A stretch of DNA of 64,000 nt from Micropterus salmoides (lineage: Eukaryota; Chordata; Actinopteri; Centrarchiformes; Centrarchidae): contig NW_024044459.1 in the NCBI RefSeq assembly GCF_014851395.1, positions 1,736,001 to 1,800,000 on the forward strand, given 5' to 3'. A program made the position numbers and the translations under genes. Numbering within the stretch: position 1 is the stretch's first letter; every line of letters starts with the position of its first letter. The notes beneath the pieces are model-generated. The model was not told where the DNA came from. It did not search any database and saw only the letters and a program-made list of their open reading frames with translations. This document shows, in pieces, positions 24,495 through 36,851 of this stretch.

Positions 24495-24665
24495 GGATAT
24501 TTGTTCTCAGCATTTAACCCATCCTATGTAGGAGCAGTGGGCTGCCATCATATGGCGCCTGGGAAGCAGCTCGGGGTTCAGGGCCTTGCTCAAGTGGCAC
24601 CTTCGGCATGGGTTGTACTGGACTCGATCCGGCAACAACGAACGCACCGGTTTTAAAAATTCTTA
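24495..24665 (-). repeat. SINE/LINE-tail-like interspersed repeat
   Basis: Blocks such as tatgtaggagcagtgggctg, gcctgggaagcagctcgggg and ttgctcaagtggcacctt are common in teleost genomes as part of a short interspersed repeat. It is non-coding. Precise class is not determined. Confidence 0.45.
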
Positions 24666-24739
24666 ACCATCGCTGACCGTTATTCTCACAGACAGCAGAG
24701 CGCTTGCAGTGGGAATCGGCATCTCTCTCGGAGGACACG

Positions 24740-25333
24740 GATACGGTAAGTAACGTTAAACTGCGCTGTCAAAATATGATTGATTTGTACAGTTGCCTAG
24801 TCGGTAAAATTATAACTTTACAGGTCATAGATAATGTTGCTTTGGTTGCCGTTTTAATTTAGACAATATCCGATTATGGCAAGCTAAGTTAGCTCGTGTT
24901 ACAGCACCTTAGCATTAATGTTAAGCTAGCTAACTAAAAGTTAACAAAGCCCAATTTGGATGAGATGTGAGAGGAGTGATTTTAACATCATGTCACATTA
25001 AGCTAATCTGATAGCCTAACCTATGAGCCTAATTTAGATAGCAGGTTCCAGTAACGTTACAACTTACAAGTCCGTTTTTAGCTGATATTTGCTAATATTT
25101 TTTTGTAATTGATGCCATTAAAAGTATGCCAAAAAAGCTAACGTTAAATACTTAGCAGTTAACCTTACAGTTTGCAATGGAAAGGTGGTTGTACAGACAA
25201 CTAACACCTGATAACTTTATTACTGAAGAAAACTTGAAATGTGATTATTTCTCAGGCAGGTTAAGTTAACTAACCTAACGTTAGTGTTTTTTCTGCGACC
25301 TTTAAGCAGATTTATGTACGTAAATTGGCAGTT
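24740..25333. other. Whirlin intron, no feature recognised
   Basis: AT-rich sequence with many gctaacgttag-type runs; no exon, repeat family or ORF of note. Confidence 0.5.
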
Positions 25334-25502
25334 TACATCGGATAATCAAATGTCATCACGCTGAAAGATACACTGTGGATCTGCAATCTTTCAGATTATT
25401 AAATCATATTCAACATTTAGGCAAAAATCCCTAAACCGTAAGTAATGTTAGCTTAATTGATGTCAGTTCATGTGTTTTTCTCATATGGCATTTGTCTTTC
25501 AA

Positions 25503-25740
25503 TTCAATTCAATTTTATTTATATAGCGCCAAATTACAACAACAGTTATCTCACAGCGCTTTTCATAAAAGAGCAGGTCTAGACCGTACTCTGTGCTGAT
25601 ATTTACAGAAGCCCAACAGTTCCCACCAAGAGCAAGCACTAGGCGACAGAGGCAAGGAAAAACTTCCTTTTAAGAGGCAGAAACCTCGAGCAGAACCATG
25701 GCTCAGGGTGGGCGGCCATCTGCCTCGACCGGTTGGGGGT
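25503..25740 (+). mobile_element. Teleost short interspersed repeat ('ttatttatatagcgcc')
   Basis: It starts ttcaattcaattttattta followed by tatagcgcc, and carries agcaggtctagaccgtactc, accaagagcaagca and aacctcgagcagaaccatgg. The same family occurs on the other strand at 38560-38640 and 50755-50860. The duplicate at 28321-28558 is the assembly copy. Confidence 0.7.
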
Positions 25741-26434
25741 GAAGGAGAGAGAGAGAGTCTTCAACTTTGGTTATTGTAAAATTGGTCTTAATTTTAATTC
25801 CGAGTGGCATCTAACTTGTTTGCATTATACTGTGCTTTGCTGCAGCATACAGCTCATTCACAAGTGGCGCCAGTCTGATTTGGGGACTGCCTGCTTCTCA
25901 CCCTTTCCTGCCGCCGGGGTAAAGTAAGTAATACAGTATTAGACGTGATTTAGCTGACTAAATTAGTATTTTTGTCAAATACTAACAATGGTCCACTTAC
26001 TTATTGATTTTAATAAATGTACAATTTTTTCTTTGTAAGAAAGGACCACAGGGCTCTAAAGCATAAGCATTTTAAGTGCATGTATGAGTGAACAGAATTC
26101 TTTAGTGTGACAGTGTGAAAAATTGTTTCGGCGCACTGAGCGACTTTTGAGTTTTGACAGCCATGATTGCAAAGCTCAGTCAATGTCCTTATAAGCTCTA
26201 AACATCTCTTGCTCAGTGTAACGTTACAAAACATTGAGATAGCGCCATCCCCCTTTTAGCCGACCATGTCGCTGTTTTAAATGAGAAACATCAAGTCATA
26301 TCAGTTGTTGCTAACAAACGTTAATTCATTGATTTAAGTTGACCAATTCAGTGGACTGAGTGTTAATGTAGCTCCAACAACTCCAACAGAATGAGACTTT
26401 CTCTACTAGTAAAACCATCAGCTGATCGCATCAC

Positions 26435-26435
<1 letters not shown>

Positions 26436-26488
<53 letters not shown>
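26436..26488 (+). repeat. (TG)n microsatellite
   Basis: About 26 TG units. The assembly copy at 29250-29312 has a different length and one interrupting TA, as expected between alleles or between polymerase-slippage errors at a contig end. Confidence 0.95.
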
Positions 26489-26490
<2 letters not shown>

Positions 26491-26694
26491 ATACAGTGTT
26501 TCTCACAGATTGACAGCTAACTGTGGGGGTGGTTATGCCGAATTTTGCATACCTGCCGAGAACTGCATGAAAATGCAAGTTCTTCTTTTAAACGCTATAC
26601 TATTCTTTGTGGTGTTCATCAATATTGATAAATGATATATTTTATGAACGTTATGAATTGTTAACATATTAACGACCTGAAAATGTGATGCACA

Positions 26695-27130
26695 TAGGGC
26701 TGGGGCGATTTGTCGACGTAATCGATTACGTCGCTGCATCGGGTGTGGGATTATCCCGGACAAGCTCCAGCTACAAGACCGTCTAAAGTTTGGAGTATTT
26801 CAGACAGACACTCAACAACGTGCTGCTCCGTGAGCTCTGTGAACTGGTTATTGTTATTATCACAACACATCAGTGACGTGGAAATTTGATTCATTTTAAG
26901 ATTTGCTGCTATTGTCATTATTCTAATGTGCTTCATCAGGATGATTGAATAAAATATAGATTTATTGATTAGACATGTTTTTGATATTTATTTTGGATAA
27001 ATTGGTATGTTAATCGAGTAATAGGCAACTTTTCTTTCTTTAGAATAAACAAAATTAGTCATTAATCGACTAATCAAAAAATAATCGTTAGATTAATCGA
27101 CTTGAAAAATAAACGATATGTACAGCCCTA
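26695..27130. mobile_element. hAT-type MITE
   Basis: The element begins tagggctggggcgatttgtc and ends atgtacagcccta, giving short terminal inverted repeats (tagggctg/cagcccta). Flanks gatgcaca (26687-26694) and gatgcacg (27131-27138) form a 7-of-8 target duplication, the hAT size. It is 436 bp, without coding sequence. It contains a palindromic gacgtaatcgattacgtc block. The assembly copy is at 29520-29956. Confidence 0.8.
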
Positions 27131-27656
27131 GATGCACGTGAATCATGCAGATCTGTAAAAAAAAAAAAAGAAAAAAGAATGGGGTGGGTACAGGACCTGG
27201 CCGAGTGAAATGGAAAGGATCTAGGTTGACGTGTGTAAAGTTTTCTTCCTTTCTAAGTATCAAGGATGTTCGTTTACGCTCAGCTGCCAATTCCACACCT
27301 GCGCAGTGTGTACCACAGGCACTCTTGCGCATCAGTGGTACGTAACGTGTTGGGCAGTAATAGGCCTACTGCAAAATTACTTTTCCCAGTAAAAACGAGC
27401 GAGCGAGAGAGAGAGAGGATGTGCTGCGCTATGGCGCTCTGCAATCAAATACGGTTTTAAATAGGCCTAGTAAAAAAAATCGAAAATCAATGTGTTGGTC
27501 AGCGTATATCCAGCGTATGTCCAGATCGGTTCCGTGTAGGGTATGGGCCAGATCTGTTCCGAAACGGATAAGGATTTCTGATCCGTCCCGCTGTGCAAGT
27601 GGACTCCGATACGGACCCGTTTTGCGGATTCGTTCCGGACCCTGTGATACCTCCGG

Positions 27657-28156
27657 NNNNNNNNNNNNNNNNNNNNNNNNNNNNNNNNNNNNNNNNNNNN
27701 NNNNNNNNNNNNNNNNNNNNNNNNNNNNNNNNNNNNNNNNNNNNNNNNNNNNNNNNNNNNNNNNNNNNNNNNNNNNNNNNNNNNNNNNNNNNNNNNNNNN
27801 NNNNNNNNNNNNNNNNNNNNNNNNNNNNNNNNNNNNNNNNNNNNNNNNNNNNNNNNNNNNNNNNNNNNNNNNNNNNNNNNNNNNNNNNNNNNNNNNNNNN
27901 NNNNNNNNNNNNNNNNNNNNNNNNNNNNNNNNNNNNNNNNNNNNNNNNNNNNNNNNNNNNNNNNNNNNNNNNNNNNNNNNNNNNNNNNNNNNNNNNNNNN
28001 NNNNNNNNNNNNNNNNNNNNNNNNNNNNNNNNNNNNNNNNNNNNNNNNNNNNNNNNNNNNNNNNNNNNNNNNNNNNNNNNNNNNNNNNNNNNNNNNNNNN
28101 NNNNNNNNNNNNNNNNNNNNNNNNNNNNNNNNNNNNNNNNNNNNNNNNNNNNNNNN
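27657..28156. other. Assembly gap, 500 N
   Basis: The run of N is exactly 500, a fixed-size placeholder. The flanks are the same sequence, so the real gap is probably negative (overlap). Confidence 0.98.
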
Positions 28157-29249
28157 TACATCGGATAATCAAATGTCATCACGCTGAAAGATACACTGTG
28201 GATCTGCAATCTTTCAGATTATTAAATCATATTCAACATTTAGGCAAAAATCCCTAAACCGTAAGTAATGGTTAGCTTAATTGATGTCAGTTCATGTGTT
28301 TTTCTCATATGGCATTTGTTTCAATTCAATTCAATTTTATTTATATAGCGCCAAATCACAACAACAGTTATCTCACAGCGCTTTTCATAAAAGAGCAGGT
28401 CTAGACCGTACTCTGTGCTGATATTTACAGAAGCCCAACAGTTCCCACCAAGAGCAAGCATAGGCGACAGAGGCAAAAAAACTTCCTTTTAAGAGGCAGA
28501 AACCTCGAGCAGAACCATGGCTCAGGTGGGCGGCCATCTGCCTCGACCGGTTGGGGGTGAAGGAGAGAGAGAGAGTCTTCAACTTTGGTTATTGTAAAAT
28601 TGGTCTTAATTTTAATTCCGAGTGGCATCTAACTTGTTTGCATTATACTGTGCTTTGCTGCAGCATACAGCTCATTCACAAGTGGCGCCAGTCTGATTTG
28701 GGGACTGCCTGCTTCTCACCCTTTCCTGCCGCCGGGGTAAAGTAAGTAATACAGTATTAGACGTGATTTAGCTGACTAAATTAGATTTTGTCAAATACTA
28801 ACAATGGTCCACTTACTTATTGATTTAATAAATGTACAATTTTTTCTTTGTAAGAAAGGACCACAGGGCTCTAAAGCATAAGCATTTTAAGTGCATGTAT
28901 GAGTGAACAGAATTCTTTAGTGTGACAGTGTGAAAAATTGTTTCGGCGCACTGAGCGACTTTTGAGTTTTGACAGCCATGATTGCAAAGCTCAGTCAATG
29001 TCCTTATAAGCTCTAAACATCTCTTGCTCAGTGTAACGTTACAAAACATTGAGATAGCGCCATCCCCCTTTTAGCCGACCATGTCGCTGTTTTAAATGAG
29101 AAACATCAAGTCATATCAGTTGTTGCTAACAAACGTTAATTCATTGATTTAAGTTGACCAATTCAGTGGACTGAGTGTTAATGTAGCTCCAACAACTCCA
29201 ACAGAATGAGACTTTCTCTACTAGTAAAACCATCAGCTGATCGCATCAC

Positions 29250-29315
<66 letters not shown>

Positions 29316-30480
29316 ATACAGTGTTTCTCACAGATTGACAGCTAACTGTGGGGGTGGTTATGCCGAATTTTGCATACCTGCCGAGAACTGCATGAAAATG
29401 CAAGTTCTTCTTTTAAACGCTATACTATTCTTTGTGGTGTTCATCAATATTGATAAATGATATATTTTATGAACGTTATGAATTGTTAACATATTAACGA
29501 CCTGAAAATGTGATGCACATAGGGCTGGGGCGATTTGTCGACGTAATCGATTACGTCGCTGCATCGGGTGTGGGATTATCCCGGACAAGCTCCAGCTACA
29601 AGACCGTCTAAAGTTTGGAGTATTTCAGACAGACACTCAACAACGTGCTGCTCCGTGAGCTCTGTGAACTGGTTATTGTTATTATCACAACACATCAGTG
29701 ACGTGGAAATTTGATTCATTTTAAGATTTGCTGCTATTGTCATTATTCTAATGTGCTTCATCAGGATGATTGAATAAAATATAGATTTATTGATTAGACA
29801 TGTTTTTGATATTTATTTTGGATAAATTGGTATGTTAATCGAGTAATAGGCAACTTTTCTTTCTTTAGAATAAACAAAATTAGTCATTAATCGACTAATC
29901 AAAAAAATAATCGTTAGATTAATCGACTTGAAAAATAAACGATATGTACAGCCCTAGATGCACGTGAATCATGCAGATCTGTAAAAAAAAAAAAAGAAAA
30001 AAGAATGGGGTGGGTACAGGACCTGGCCGAGTGAAATGGAAAGGATCTAGGTTGACGTGTGTAAAGTTTTCTTCCTTTCTAAGTATCAAGGATGTTCGTT
30101 TACGCTCAGCTGCCAATTCCACACCTGCGCAGTGTGTACCACAGGCACTCTTGCGCATCAGTGGTACGTAACGTGTTGGGCAGTAATAGGCCTACTGCAA
30201 AATTACTTTTCCCAGTAAAAACGAGCGAGCGAGAGAGAGAGAGGATGTGCTGCGCTATGGCGCTCTGCAATCAAATACGGTTTTAAATAGGCCTAGTAAA
30301 AAAATCGAAAATCAATGTGTTGGTCAGCGTATATCCAGCGTATGTCCAGATCGGTTCCGTGTAGGGTATGGGCCAGATCTGTTCCGAAACGGATAAGGAT
30401 TTCTGATCCGTCCCGCTGTGCAAGTGGACTCCGATACGGACCCGTTTGCGGATTCGTTCCGGACCCTGTGATACCTCCGG
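28157..30480 (+). repeat. Copy 2 of gap-flanking duplication (contig start)
   Basis: This is a near-identical repeat of 25334-27656, including the interspersed repeat (28321-28558), TG microsatellite (29250-29312) and hAT MITE (29520-29956). It then continues into unique sequence at 30481. It should probably be collapsed with copy 1. Confidence 0.93.
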
Positions 30481-30975
30481 TGCGGAGTCAGTTTGCTATC
30501 TGGGGCCACCAGAACTGTCAATCACCAATAGTACTCTCAAGACCCTCTCATGGTATTATTTAGGGTGGTGTACATTCAGAGTATTGCACACCTTGTTAGG
30601 CCTGCCATATCCTTCCATCGACATCGTATCCTCAACCAGCTTCACCACCAACACCCACACAGTCCTCAAATCAGAACATCCGCCATCCACCTTAGCATGA
30701 TAAACTTCTTCATCAAACTCATTTCCGGAGCACTTGCTTTTTCCGTCTTTCACCCCACGTCCACATGCTAATCAAGTCCTTAGGGAAAACAGAACCTCAG
30801 TTCACTATAAACGATTACCCCTGACATCAGACTTCCTCGTTGCGTCCGAACTCTCCATGCAGGATACTTATCTCCCTCTATTGATATGGTCCTCAAAGCC
30901 ATGTTCCTCCTCTCATCCTTCGGTTTCTTAAGATGCTCAGAATGATCAATCTATCTATATCAACAGGCTATGTAC
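30481..30975 (+). pseudogene. Tyrosine-recombinase remnant of an Ngaro/Crypton-like element
   Basis: Several plus frames in turn resemble a YR core: an Ile/His-rich helix followed by PQIRTSAIHLSMINFFIKLI, then a KTEPQF/LPLTSDFL segment, SMQDTYLPL, and finally KAMFLLSSFGFLRCSE, where RCSE carries the first catalytic arginine. It stops before the HxxR and Tyr motifs. At least three frameshifts are needed. A Gag-like remnant on the same strand ends at 23270. Confidence 0.5.
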
Positions 30976-31006
30976 CACAGTACTTTAAAGTAAACCTCAC
31001 TCCTGA

Positions 31007-31300
31007 CTAGGGGTGCAACAACTAATCAACGTAGTTGACAAAAATCGATTATTAAATCCGTTGCCAACGAATTTAATAATCGATTCAATCATGATGTCAT
31101 CGGGCTTAACGGACTAATGTGATGTGAACAGTGAAGTTACTAAAACAAACAACATCAGCACTGCAGTAACACCTTCACAACCTAAAATCTCCAAAGTGTG
31201 GCAGAATTTCACTCTTCACTCAGCCAAAAAGGTTGTTAACTGCTGCGTCTGCAAAGCTGAGCTTTCCTGGAAACACCGGAGCATCTGAAGAGGAGGAGGA
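31007..31300 (+). pseudogene. hAT-type element remnant with BED zinc finger
   Basis: The left end taggggtgcaacaactaatc is typical of hAT-related fish elements. Downstream at about 31182-31287 a frame reads KISKVWQNFTLHSAKKVVNC, then CVCKAELSWKHRS and a stop. This is a BED-finger start (aromatic W-x2-F, then C-x2-C) of the kind found at the N-terminus of hAT transposases. The catalytic part is absent. Confidence 0.6.
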
Positions 31301-31884
31301 CGGAAGGAGGCACGTCATGTTGTTGCTCTGTGGATGATGAAGACTCGTCTCAGTAAGCTAGTTAGCGAGCTAGCTTCCCATTAAAGCCGTGTTACTTCAC
31401 GTTATGAGCTGTAACGTTTTCTATACAGTTTCCCTAGTCAGTTTGATTGATTTTTAATGGCACTGAGAGTAGCGCATAGTTATGATACACAACGGCCGCG
31501 TTCACATTCCAGATGTGTCCTAACATTACAATGATAAACAATGCATCGCTAATGGCGACGTTCCCAGCTGGAGAAGGTGTTGCTGCCGAGTGCACAAGAT
31601 TAGATAACACCGGACAATTTCTTACTTTCTAAAGAAGAGAAAAAAGTTCTCCTGTCTATGCATGAGGCGGCGGGTAAAAATCAGAGTTTTGTGAGTTGTT
31701 GAGTTAGGGGGAAATATATAAATGTTGTGAAACACTGTCTACTATAAAATCGGTAATTAATAATTATTATAATAATTATTGACCCCCCTGTAAATTTGGC
31801 AAATGTGATGCATGACGTTATTCCTTGCTTTGTATATGGTGTCAGTTTGTCCCGGTGTGTTGCAGTACTGGCATAATCGCGGGT

Positions 31885-32235
31885 ACAAGCAGCTGAAATG
31901 GGTTTCCTCAGGCGAGTGGCTGGTGTCTCCCTTAGAGATAGGGTGAGAAGCTCTGCCATCCGCGAGGACCTCAGAGTAGAGCCGCTGCTCCTTTGTGTTG
32001 AAAGGAGCCAGTTGAGGTGGTTTGGGCATCTGGTAAGAATGCCTCCTGGACACCTCCCTAGGGAGGTGATCCAGGCACGTCCAGCTGGGAGGAGGCCTCG
32101 GGGGAAGACCCAGGACTAGGTGGAGAGATTATATCTTCACACTGGCCTGGGAACGCCTTCGGGATCCCCCAGTCAGAGCTGGTTAATGTGGCTTGGGAAA
32201 GAATAGGGGGAATTCACGTAGGCCAGACTGAGTTC
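31885..32235 (+). pseudogene. C-terminal fragment of a non-LTR retrotransposon ORF2
   Basis: The frame 31898-32119 reads MGFLRRVAGVSLRDRVRSSA, then ERSQLRWFGHLVRMPPGHLP and RPRGKTQD before a stop. This is the post-RT tail of a LINE widespread in fish. The expected continuation (gtggagagattat, tggcctgggaacgccttcgg) follows in other frames. Only this tail is present, as is usual for 5'-truncated copies. Confidence 0.7.
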
Positions 32236-32924
32236 TTCTGTAGGCTGTGACTTAAATGCTAACCAGCTGCTCATGTAAATGTATGATAAAGTAATACCTT
32301 GTCTAATTCCTCTCATTATTAGATAAGTTGCAGGTCGAAAGAATGCTATAGAATTACACTAATTACTGTTAATGCACTGTGGACTGGTTCAATCAGAGTG
32401 TGATATGAAGCAGAGGAAACAACCAGAAGGATTATTTTAAGCCAATAAATACAAATTATATTTGTACTATTCTGTAGTATTTATCCATATTTATAATATT
32501 TTATTTTTATTTTTAAATCTAACAATAATTTTTCTCATCATTATTATTATTATTTGGGGGGGCTTAGGAACATGTTAGGGTGGCTTCAGCCCCCCTAAAA
32601 TAGGCCTAACAACGTCCATGGCCACAGATAAAGTAGTGCAATATTTATATACAGTACTTGCAGTATTACGAACTGTACTAAAATGTATCTGCAAAAGAGG
32701 GGCGCAACTGGAGTGGCAGGGAGAGTCAGACAATAGTTTGTTTTTGCAGCCCCCAGAATTCTGGGACCTTTAGTATAAAACCACATTTGCTGTTACCACT
32801 AGTAACAGATGTTACATGAACAGAAACAGTACAATTGCATAACAGCATCAAAACCAGTTAAAGTTGAGTAATATTTACTACAGATTTTAACCATCACTCC
32901 CTTGTCTGAAAGCATTTTCTAGTT

Positions 32925-33855
32925 AAAGGTCCAGTGTGTAATATTTCTGAGGATCTATTGACAAAAATGCAATATAAGATCCATAACTATGTTTTCAGTG
33001 GTGTATAAAGTTACATAATGAACCGTTATGTTTTACCTTAGAATGACCCGTTTATATCTACATAACCGTAGGTCCCCATTTCCATGGACGTCACCATTTT
33101 GTGTGCCATGTTTCTACGGTAGCTGAAAATGGACAAACTGTGCTACAGAGCGCGTTTCGTCACAACGTTCTTCTTGTTCTTCTTCTTGTAGAGTTCAGGC
33201 AGTGTAGCCACTCATCACTATGTTGAATACGTACATTTGAAGAACAAGAAGTACTAATAATATACAGCAGGGGTTGGCAGGGAGTATTTTTTTCAACCAT
33301 TAGATGGTGGGTGAGAACATAAAACATAATACTTGAAGTCATTGTTACAGTATTTGGTTAGCTCAACTGGTAAAGCACAAGACTCTCACCTAGAAGGTTA
33401 TGTGTTTGATCCCACCTTGGGATGCAGGCCAGATATTATTGCTGGCGGGCAGTTTTGGCGAGGGTCCATAATCACAGAGAGAATGAATGTGTTTCCCTTG
33501 TCAATGTTTGTATAAACTTCATCTATTATGTGGTTTATAATGGACTGTGTTGCAGAAACAGTGACAGTGTTTCACACTCTTGGCTTACATTTTCCATGTT
33601 ATCTGTCAGTGGGCAAGTTGCAATAACATATGGTTTTACTGAATAATTAAGTAAATATTTCTTAATATGTCTACCTTAAGAAACCTCATTCCTTGAATAG
33701 CTATCCTCTGCTGTCTCAGAATAGACACCTTTTGAGCTGTGTTTGCCACCGTAGCTGTTCTACGCTCTTTGAAAGGGTAGGGGGGCAGTGGTAGACTGGA
33801 CAGATGGTTGCAATTCGCAAACTCACCGCTAGATACCACTGAACTTTTAAGTATC
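32925..33855. mobile_element. Non-autonomous DNA element with inserted tRNA-like unit
   Basis: The left part begins aaaggtccagtgtgtaatat and continues ttctgaggatctattgacaa. The right part (33650-33855) carries agctgttctacgctctttga, ttgcaattcgcaaactcacc and ends near accactgaacttttaag. This repeat is common in teleosts. About 33345-33645 interrupts it (see the tRNA-like unit). Confidence 0.5.
33352..33424 (+). repeat. tRNA-like head of a SINE
   Basis: The sequence has an A-box-like block (ggttagctcaactggtaaag) and a B-box-like block (gtgtttgatccc) about 35 bp apart, as in a tRNA gene, but the stems are poorly paired. It is more likely a SINE head than a functional tRNA. Confidence 0.45.
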
Positions 33856-34690
33856 TAGTTATCGTTATGGATTTCCAATGTTTTTAAGGAGTCTGTTCAC
33901 ACTGATATAGGCTAATAAAAATAACATTTATTTTATTAAAGTGAAAATATTAAACATAATGTAGGCTAATGTGTATTACAAAATACAAATATATTTGACT
34001 CAGTTTTGTTGATATAATTCTAGATTTTTTTACAGTTTTGTGTTACAATATTAAACTTGGTTTTAAAATGAATACAATTTCACTTAACTCTGTTCTAATA
34101 GCTGTTCATAATAGCAATGCAGAACAAATCCTACAGTTTGCAGGTATCGTAAATGTAAATAGTAAATAGTAAATACATTTGACATTGGCAAGCAACCAAA
34201 GTTCCCACTTGTCCTGAACGAAGCCGGGTTCATGTGCTGGATGTGGACAGATGAACACTTGTGGACAGATGCATGACTTGTCAACAGACAGGAGAAAGGA
34301 CAGTTCAATAAAACATGACCATTTATCATAACCATTTAGGGCTGTTGTAAATATGCAAATAGATTTTGTACATATGCCAAGTTGCCATGGCTACATATAC
34401 TTGTTGGTACTTGTGGACCTGTTCTCCAAATGTATAGAAGCACATCTTACTATTGTATTTCCATGTCTTTTTTAAATTTCCCTTTAATGTTTTATGTAAA
34501 GCACTTTAAATTGCCTTGTTGTTGAAATGTGCTATATGAATAATATGAACTTGCCTTGCCTTGCTAGGAGAGAAGATGCAAAAACAGTTAAATGCTTGCT
34601 TAAAGAAGTGATTCCTAGATTTGAGATGCCAAAGGGGGAAAAAACAGTGAAAGAGGCCTAGCTTTTTGTCAAAGCTTACAACAGATGTAC
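33856..34690. other. Whirlin intron with a SINE tail
   Basis: Mostly anonymous AT-rich sequence. At 34495-34570 a tail of the type aaagcactttaaattgcctt followed by gttgaaatgtgctat and repeated cttgcctt is a common SINE 3' end. Confidence 0.4.
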
Positions 34691-35117
34691 AATTTTAATC
34701 TGATACAATTGAGTCAGTGATGCTTTGAAAGGAAAGTGTGATTCTGTTCTGTCTCTATTGTACACAGATTATTATCTTGTTACTCTTTGTCAGAGTGGTA
34801 TTGCAAAGGTGCCACAACAGTCTGTTTCTGGAATCCTAACTCATTCTGTCCTCCGTCCACCTTCAGCGGTTGATCTGCACGCAGCTGGTGAGGGTTACCC
34901 ATCACACAAAACTCTGAAAGAGAACAAACTCTACTGGGGCTGGTTAAAAACCCACTGGACCACTCCAACAAAAAACTAAGACGAAAAATGACAATGTGAA
35001 GAACTTTGGTGGAAACACAAGGAGTCATAATTGATAACCCACCAATCAGAACCTTCAATAGATAGATAAAAAGGGCCAGAGTCAGTTCATTCCGTTTTGG
35101 AGCAATGGATCCTGAAA

Positions 35118-35372
35118 GATGTGAAGAAAGAGGTAGAGTACACCAGAGGGGAGAAGGAGGAAGATAAGGGGTAGGATGAAGAGCAGTATGTAGAGAGGAG
35201 TAAGAAATGAAGGAAGAGGAACAGTAGGAGTTCAAGGAGGAGTTGGGACAAGAGGAAGATGACGAGGTGGAGGAGGAAGAGGAGGTGGAGCAGGAGTAAG
35301 GCAGAGGAGGAAGAAGGAGTAGTAAGGAGGAGGAGGTGGAATAGGATCCAGCAGGAGGTGGAGGGCTAGAAT
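35118..35372 (+). repeat. Purine-rich GGA/GAA low-complexity tract
   Basis: About 250 bp of gaggaagaggaggtggag-type sequence. It makes long Pro/Ser/Leu-rich ORFs on the minus strand, which I treat as compositional artefacts. Confidence 0.8.
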
Positions 35373-35555
35373 CTCTGGCCTGTCCCAGACCAAAGACAAG
35401 ATGCTGGGGCAGAATAATGTGTTGTTTGGTGTGTTGTACTGTACAGTACAATAAGAAATTAAAAATGGGCAAACGTTTACATTTGTTATTTCTTTTGTTT
35501 TGTTCATCATGTGAAAAGGTTTCTGAGGGGGAGAACCACAAGCAACATTACCAGT

Positions 35556-35822
35556 TTTGTAGTATTGTTTTGAATTTATCTCACAAGTGTGTAAAACTGT
35601 GTTGTAGTGTGTGTGTTTTTGAGGGCTTGTGTGTTGTGTCTGATGGAAAAGTTTGGTTTTTAAGCAAGAATGAATGGTTTTGAGTGGGGAGCTTCATTTT
35701 GACCTGAAAATAGGATGTTTGGGGAATTGGGTGAGAAGTTGTGGATTTGTGTTTAAAGTTTTGAGAAAAAGAGGCATAATTTCAAGAAATGTGTCTTAGC
35801 AATCGAGAAAAGCTGTAAAAGT
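35556..35822 (+). repeat. Dispersed repeat, copy A (copy B at 44575-44833)
   Basis: The segment shares with 44575-44833 a series of blocks in the same order: attgtt-tgaatttatctcac, gtgttgtagtgtgtgt, gagcttcattttgacctg, ggggaattgggtgagaagtt and aagaggcataatttcaagaa. The copies look about 85-90 % alike by eye. Non-coding; family unknown. Confidence 0.8.
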
Positions 35823-35999
35823 ATCCTTTCTGGTGTGTCCTATCTAGCCTTACTTCCTATCTTTATGGTCCTTGGTTGATTGTTTGCCCCAACCTCCACC
35901 TGTGTCTCGTTAATCACCTCCCTCATTTGATATTTAAGTCAGTGTTTTCCCCTTGTTTAATGTCAGCACGGAATGAACAGTATGCACCCAGCTGACATC

Positions 36000-36850
36000 A
36001 GTAACTGGAGGAGCTTAAAGAGGTGAGTGCCAATATTGACAGATACATGGTGCCATAGAAGACTCGGTGGATTTTAAGCATAGACTGTTTGTGTATTCCC
36101 TAATGGAGGGGACGATTTCCCAGACATTTTTAACATTCTGGCCATGGTTAAGAATTTAGCATTCATTACCTAGCTCAAGGTCGAGCTGCCTAGTGCCACA
36201 GAGACCAAGCTGCCTGGCTCCCCTAAAATTCAGCTGATCAGCGCCCCTGAGGTTTAGCTGAGTAGTGCCCCAGAGACTGTGCTGATCGGTAACAGAGACT
36301 CCGTTGTTCAAACCACAGAGATTCCACCACTTCTGCCTAATTTAGCATAGGTGGCCTGGCCAACACCTCCTCCTTGTTCCACATCGGCTCTTAATCAGCT
36401 GCCCAGCCAACTCCTACTCCCAGTGTCCTGTCAGCCTTCCAGCCGAGTCCTCTTTTTGCTGAACTACTGCAGTCTACAGTCTCAGAACTGCACCAACTCC
36501 CTGTCCGTGCTGAAATAGGACCCTCTTGAAAATGAGATGATGCATCTCAAGAGGCTATCCTTTAATAATAATAAATAAAAAATGCAGCAGTCTCCTGTCA
36601 CAAAACTGTAGCCACTCCCTGTCCCTGCAGCTGTCCCCAGTTACAGAACTGCAGCACTCTTCAGTCACAGCGTTGCAACAACCTGCTTCCTGCTACTGAG
36701 TTGGCAATGACTATGTGTGGTTGTAATTCCCTGAGTCAGAACTGCAGCTAATTCTCAGCTATTTCCTTTTCCATCTCAGCTTAAAATAACTACAGTTCCT
36801 GTGTTGTAGCAATCTCCAGAGCTAAGTTGTTCCAAGTTAAGATACAAGTT
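36000..36850 (+). other. Degenerate repetitive sequence, no gene
   Basis: Imperfect recurring blocks such as cacagaactgcagc, ctccctgtccctgcag and gccccagagact suggest an old tandem or Gag-like Pro/Gln-rich relic, but no frame is open. Just before it (35830-35990) the sequence has the look of an LTR (cacctgtgtctcgttaatc, gatatttaagtcagtg). Nothing firmer can be said. Confidence 0.3.
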
Positions 36851-36851
36851 A

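Larger units (their letters stand above)
25334..27656 (+). repeat. Copy 1 of gap-flanking duplication (contig end)
   Basis: This 2.3-kb segment is repeated almost base for base at 28157-30480, across a run of exactly 500 N. Copy 1 ends at the gap, and copy 2 begins at the gap with the same first bases. Differences are homopolymer and TG-repeat lengths and a few short indels (for example cgttttgcgg against cgtttgcgg). This is what two overlapping, unmerged contig ends look like. Confidence 0.93.

Noticed and set aside
27421..28257. ORFs running through the N gaps (also 27429-28209 and 55202-56042)
   Set aside because: They are created by unknown bases; nothing in them is supported.
33352..33424. 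Functional tRNA gene
   Set aside because: A and B boxes are visible but the stems do not pair; it fits a SINE head.
34780..35541. 253-codon minus-strand Ser/Pro-rich ORF
   Set aside because: It is the reverse of a GGA/GAA low-complexity tract; there is no domain and no splice context.
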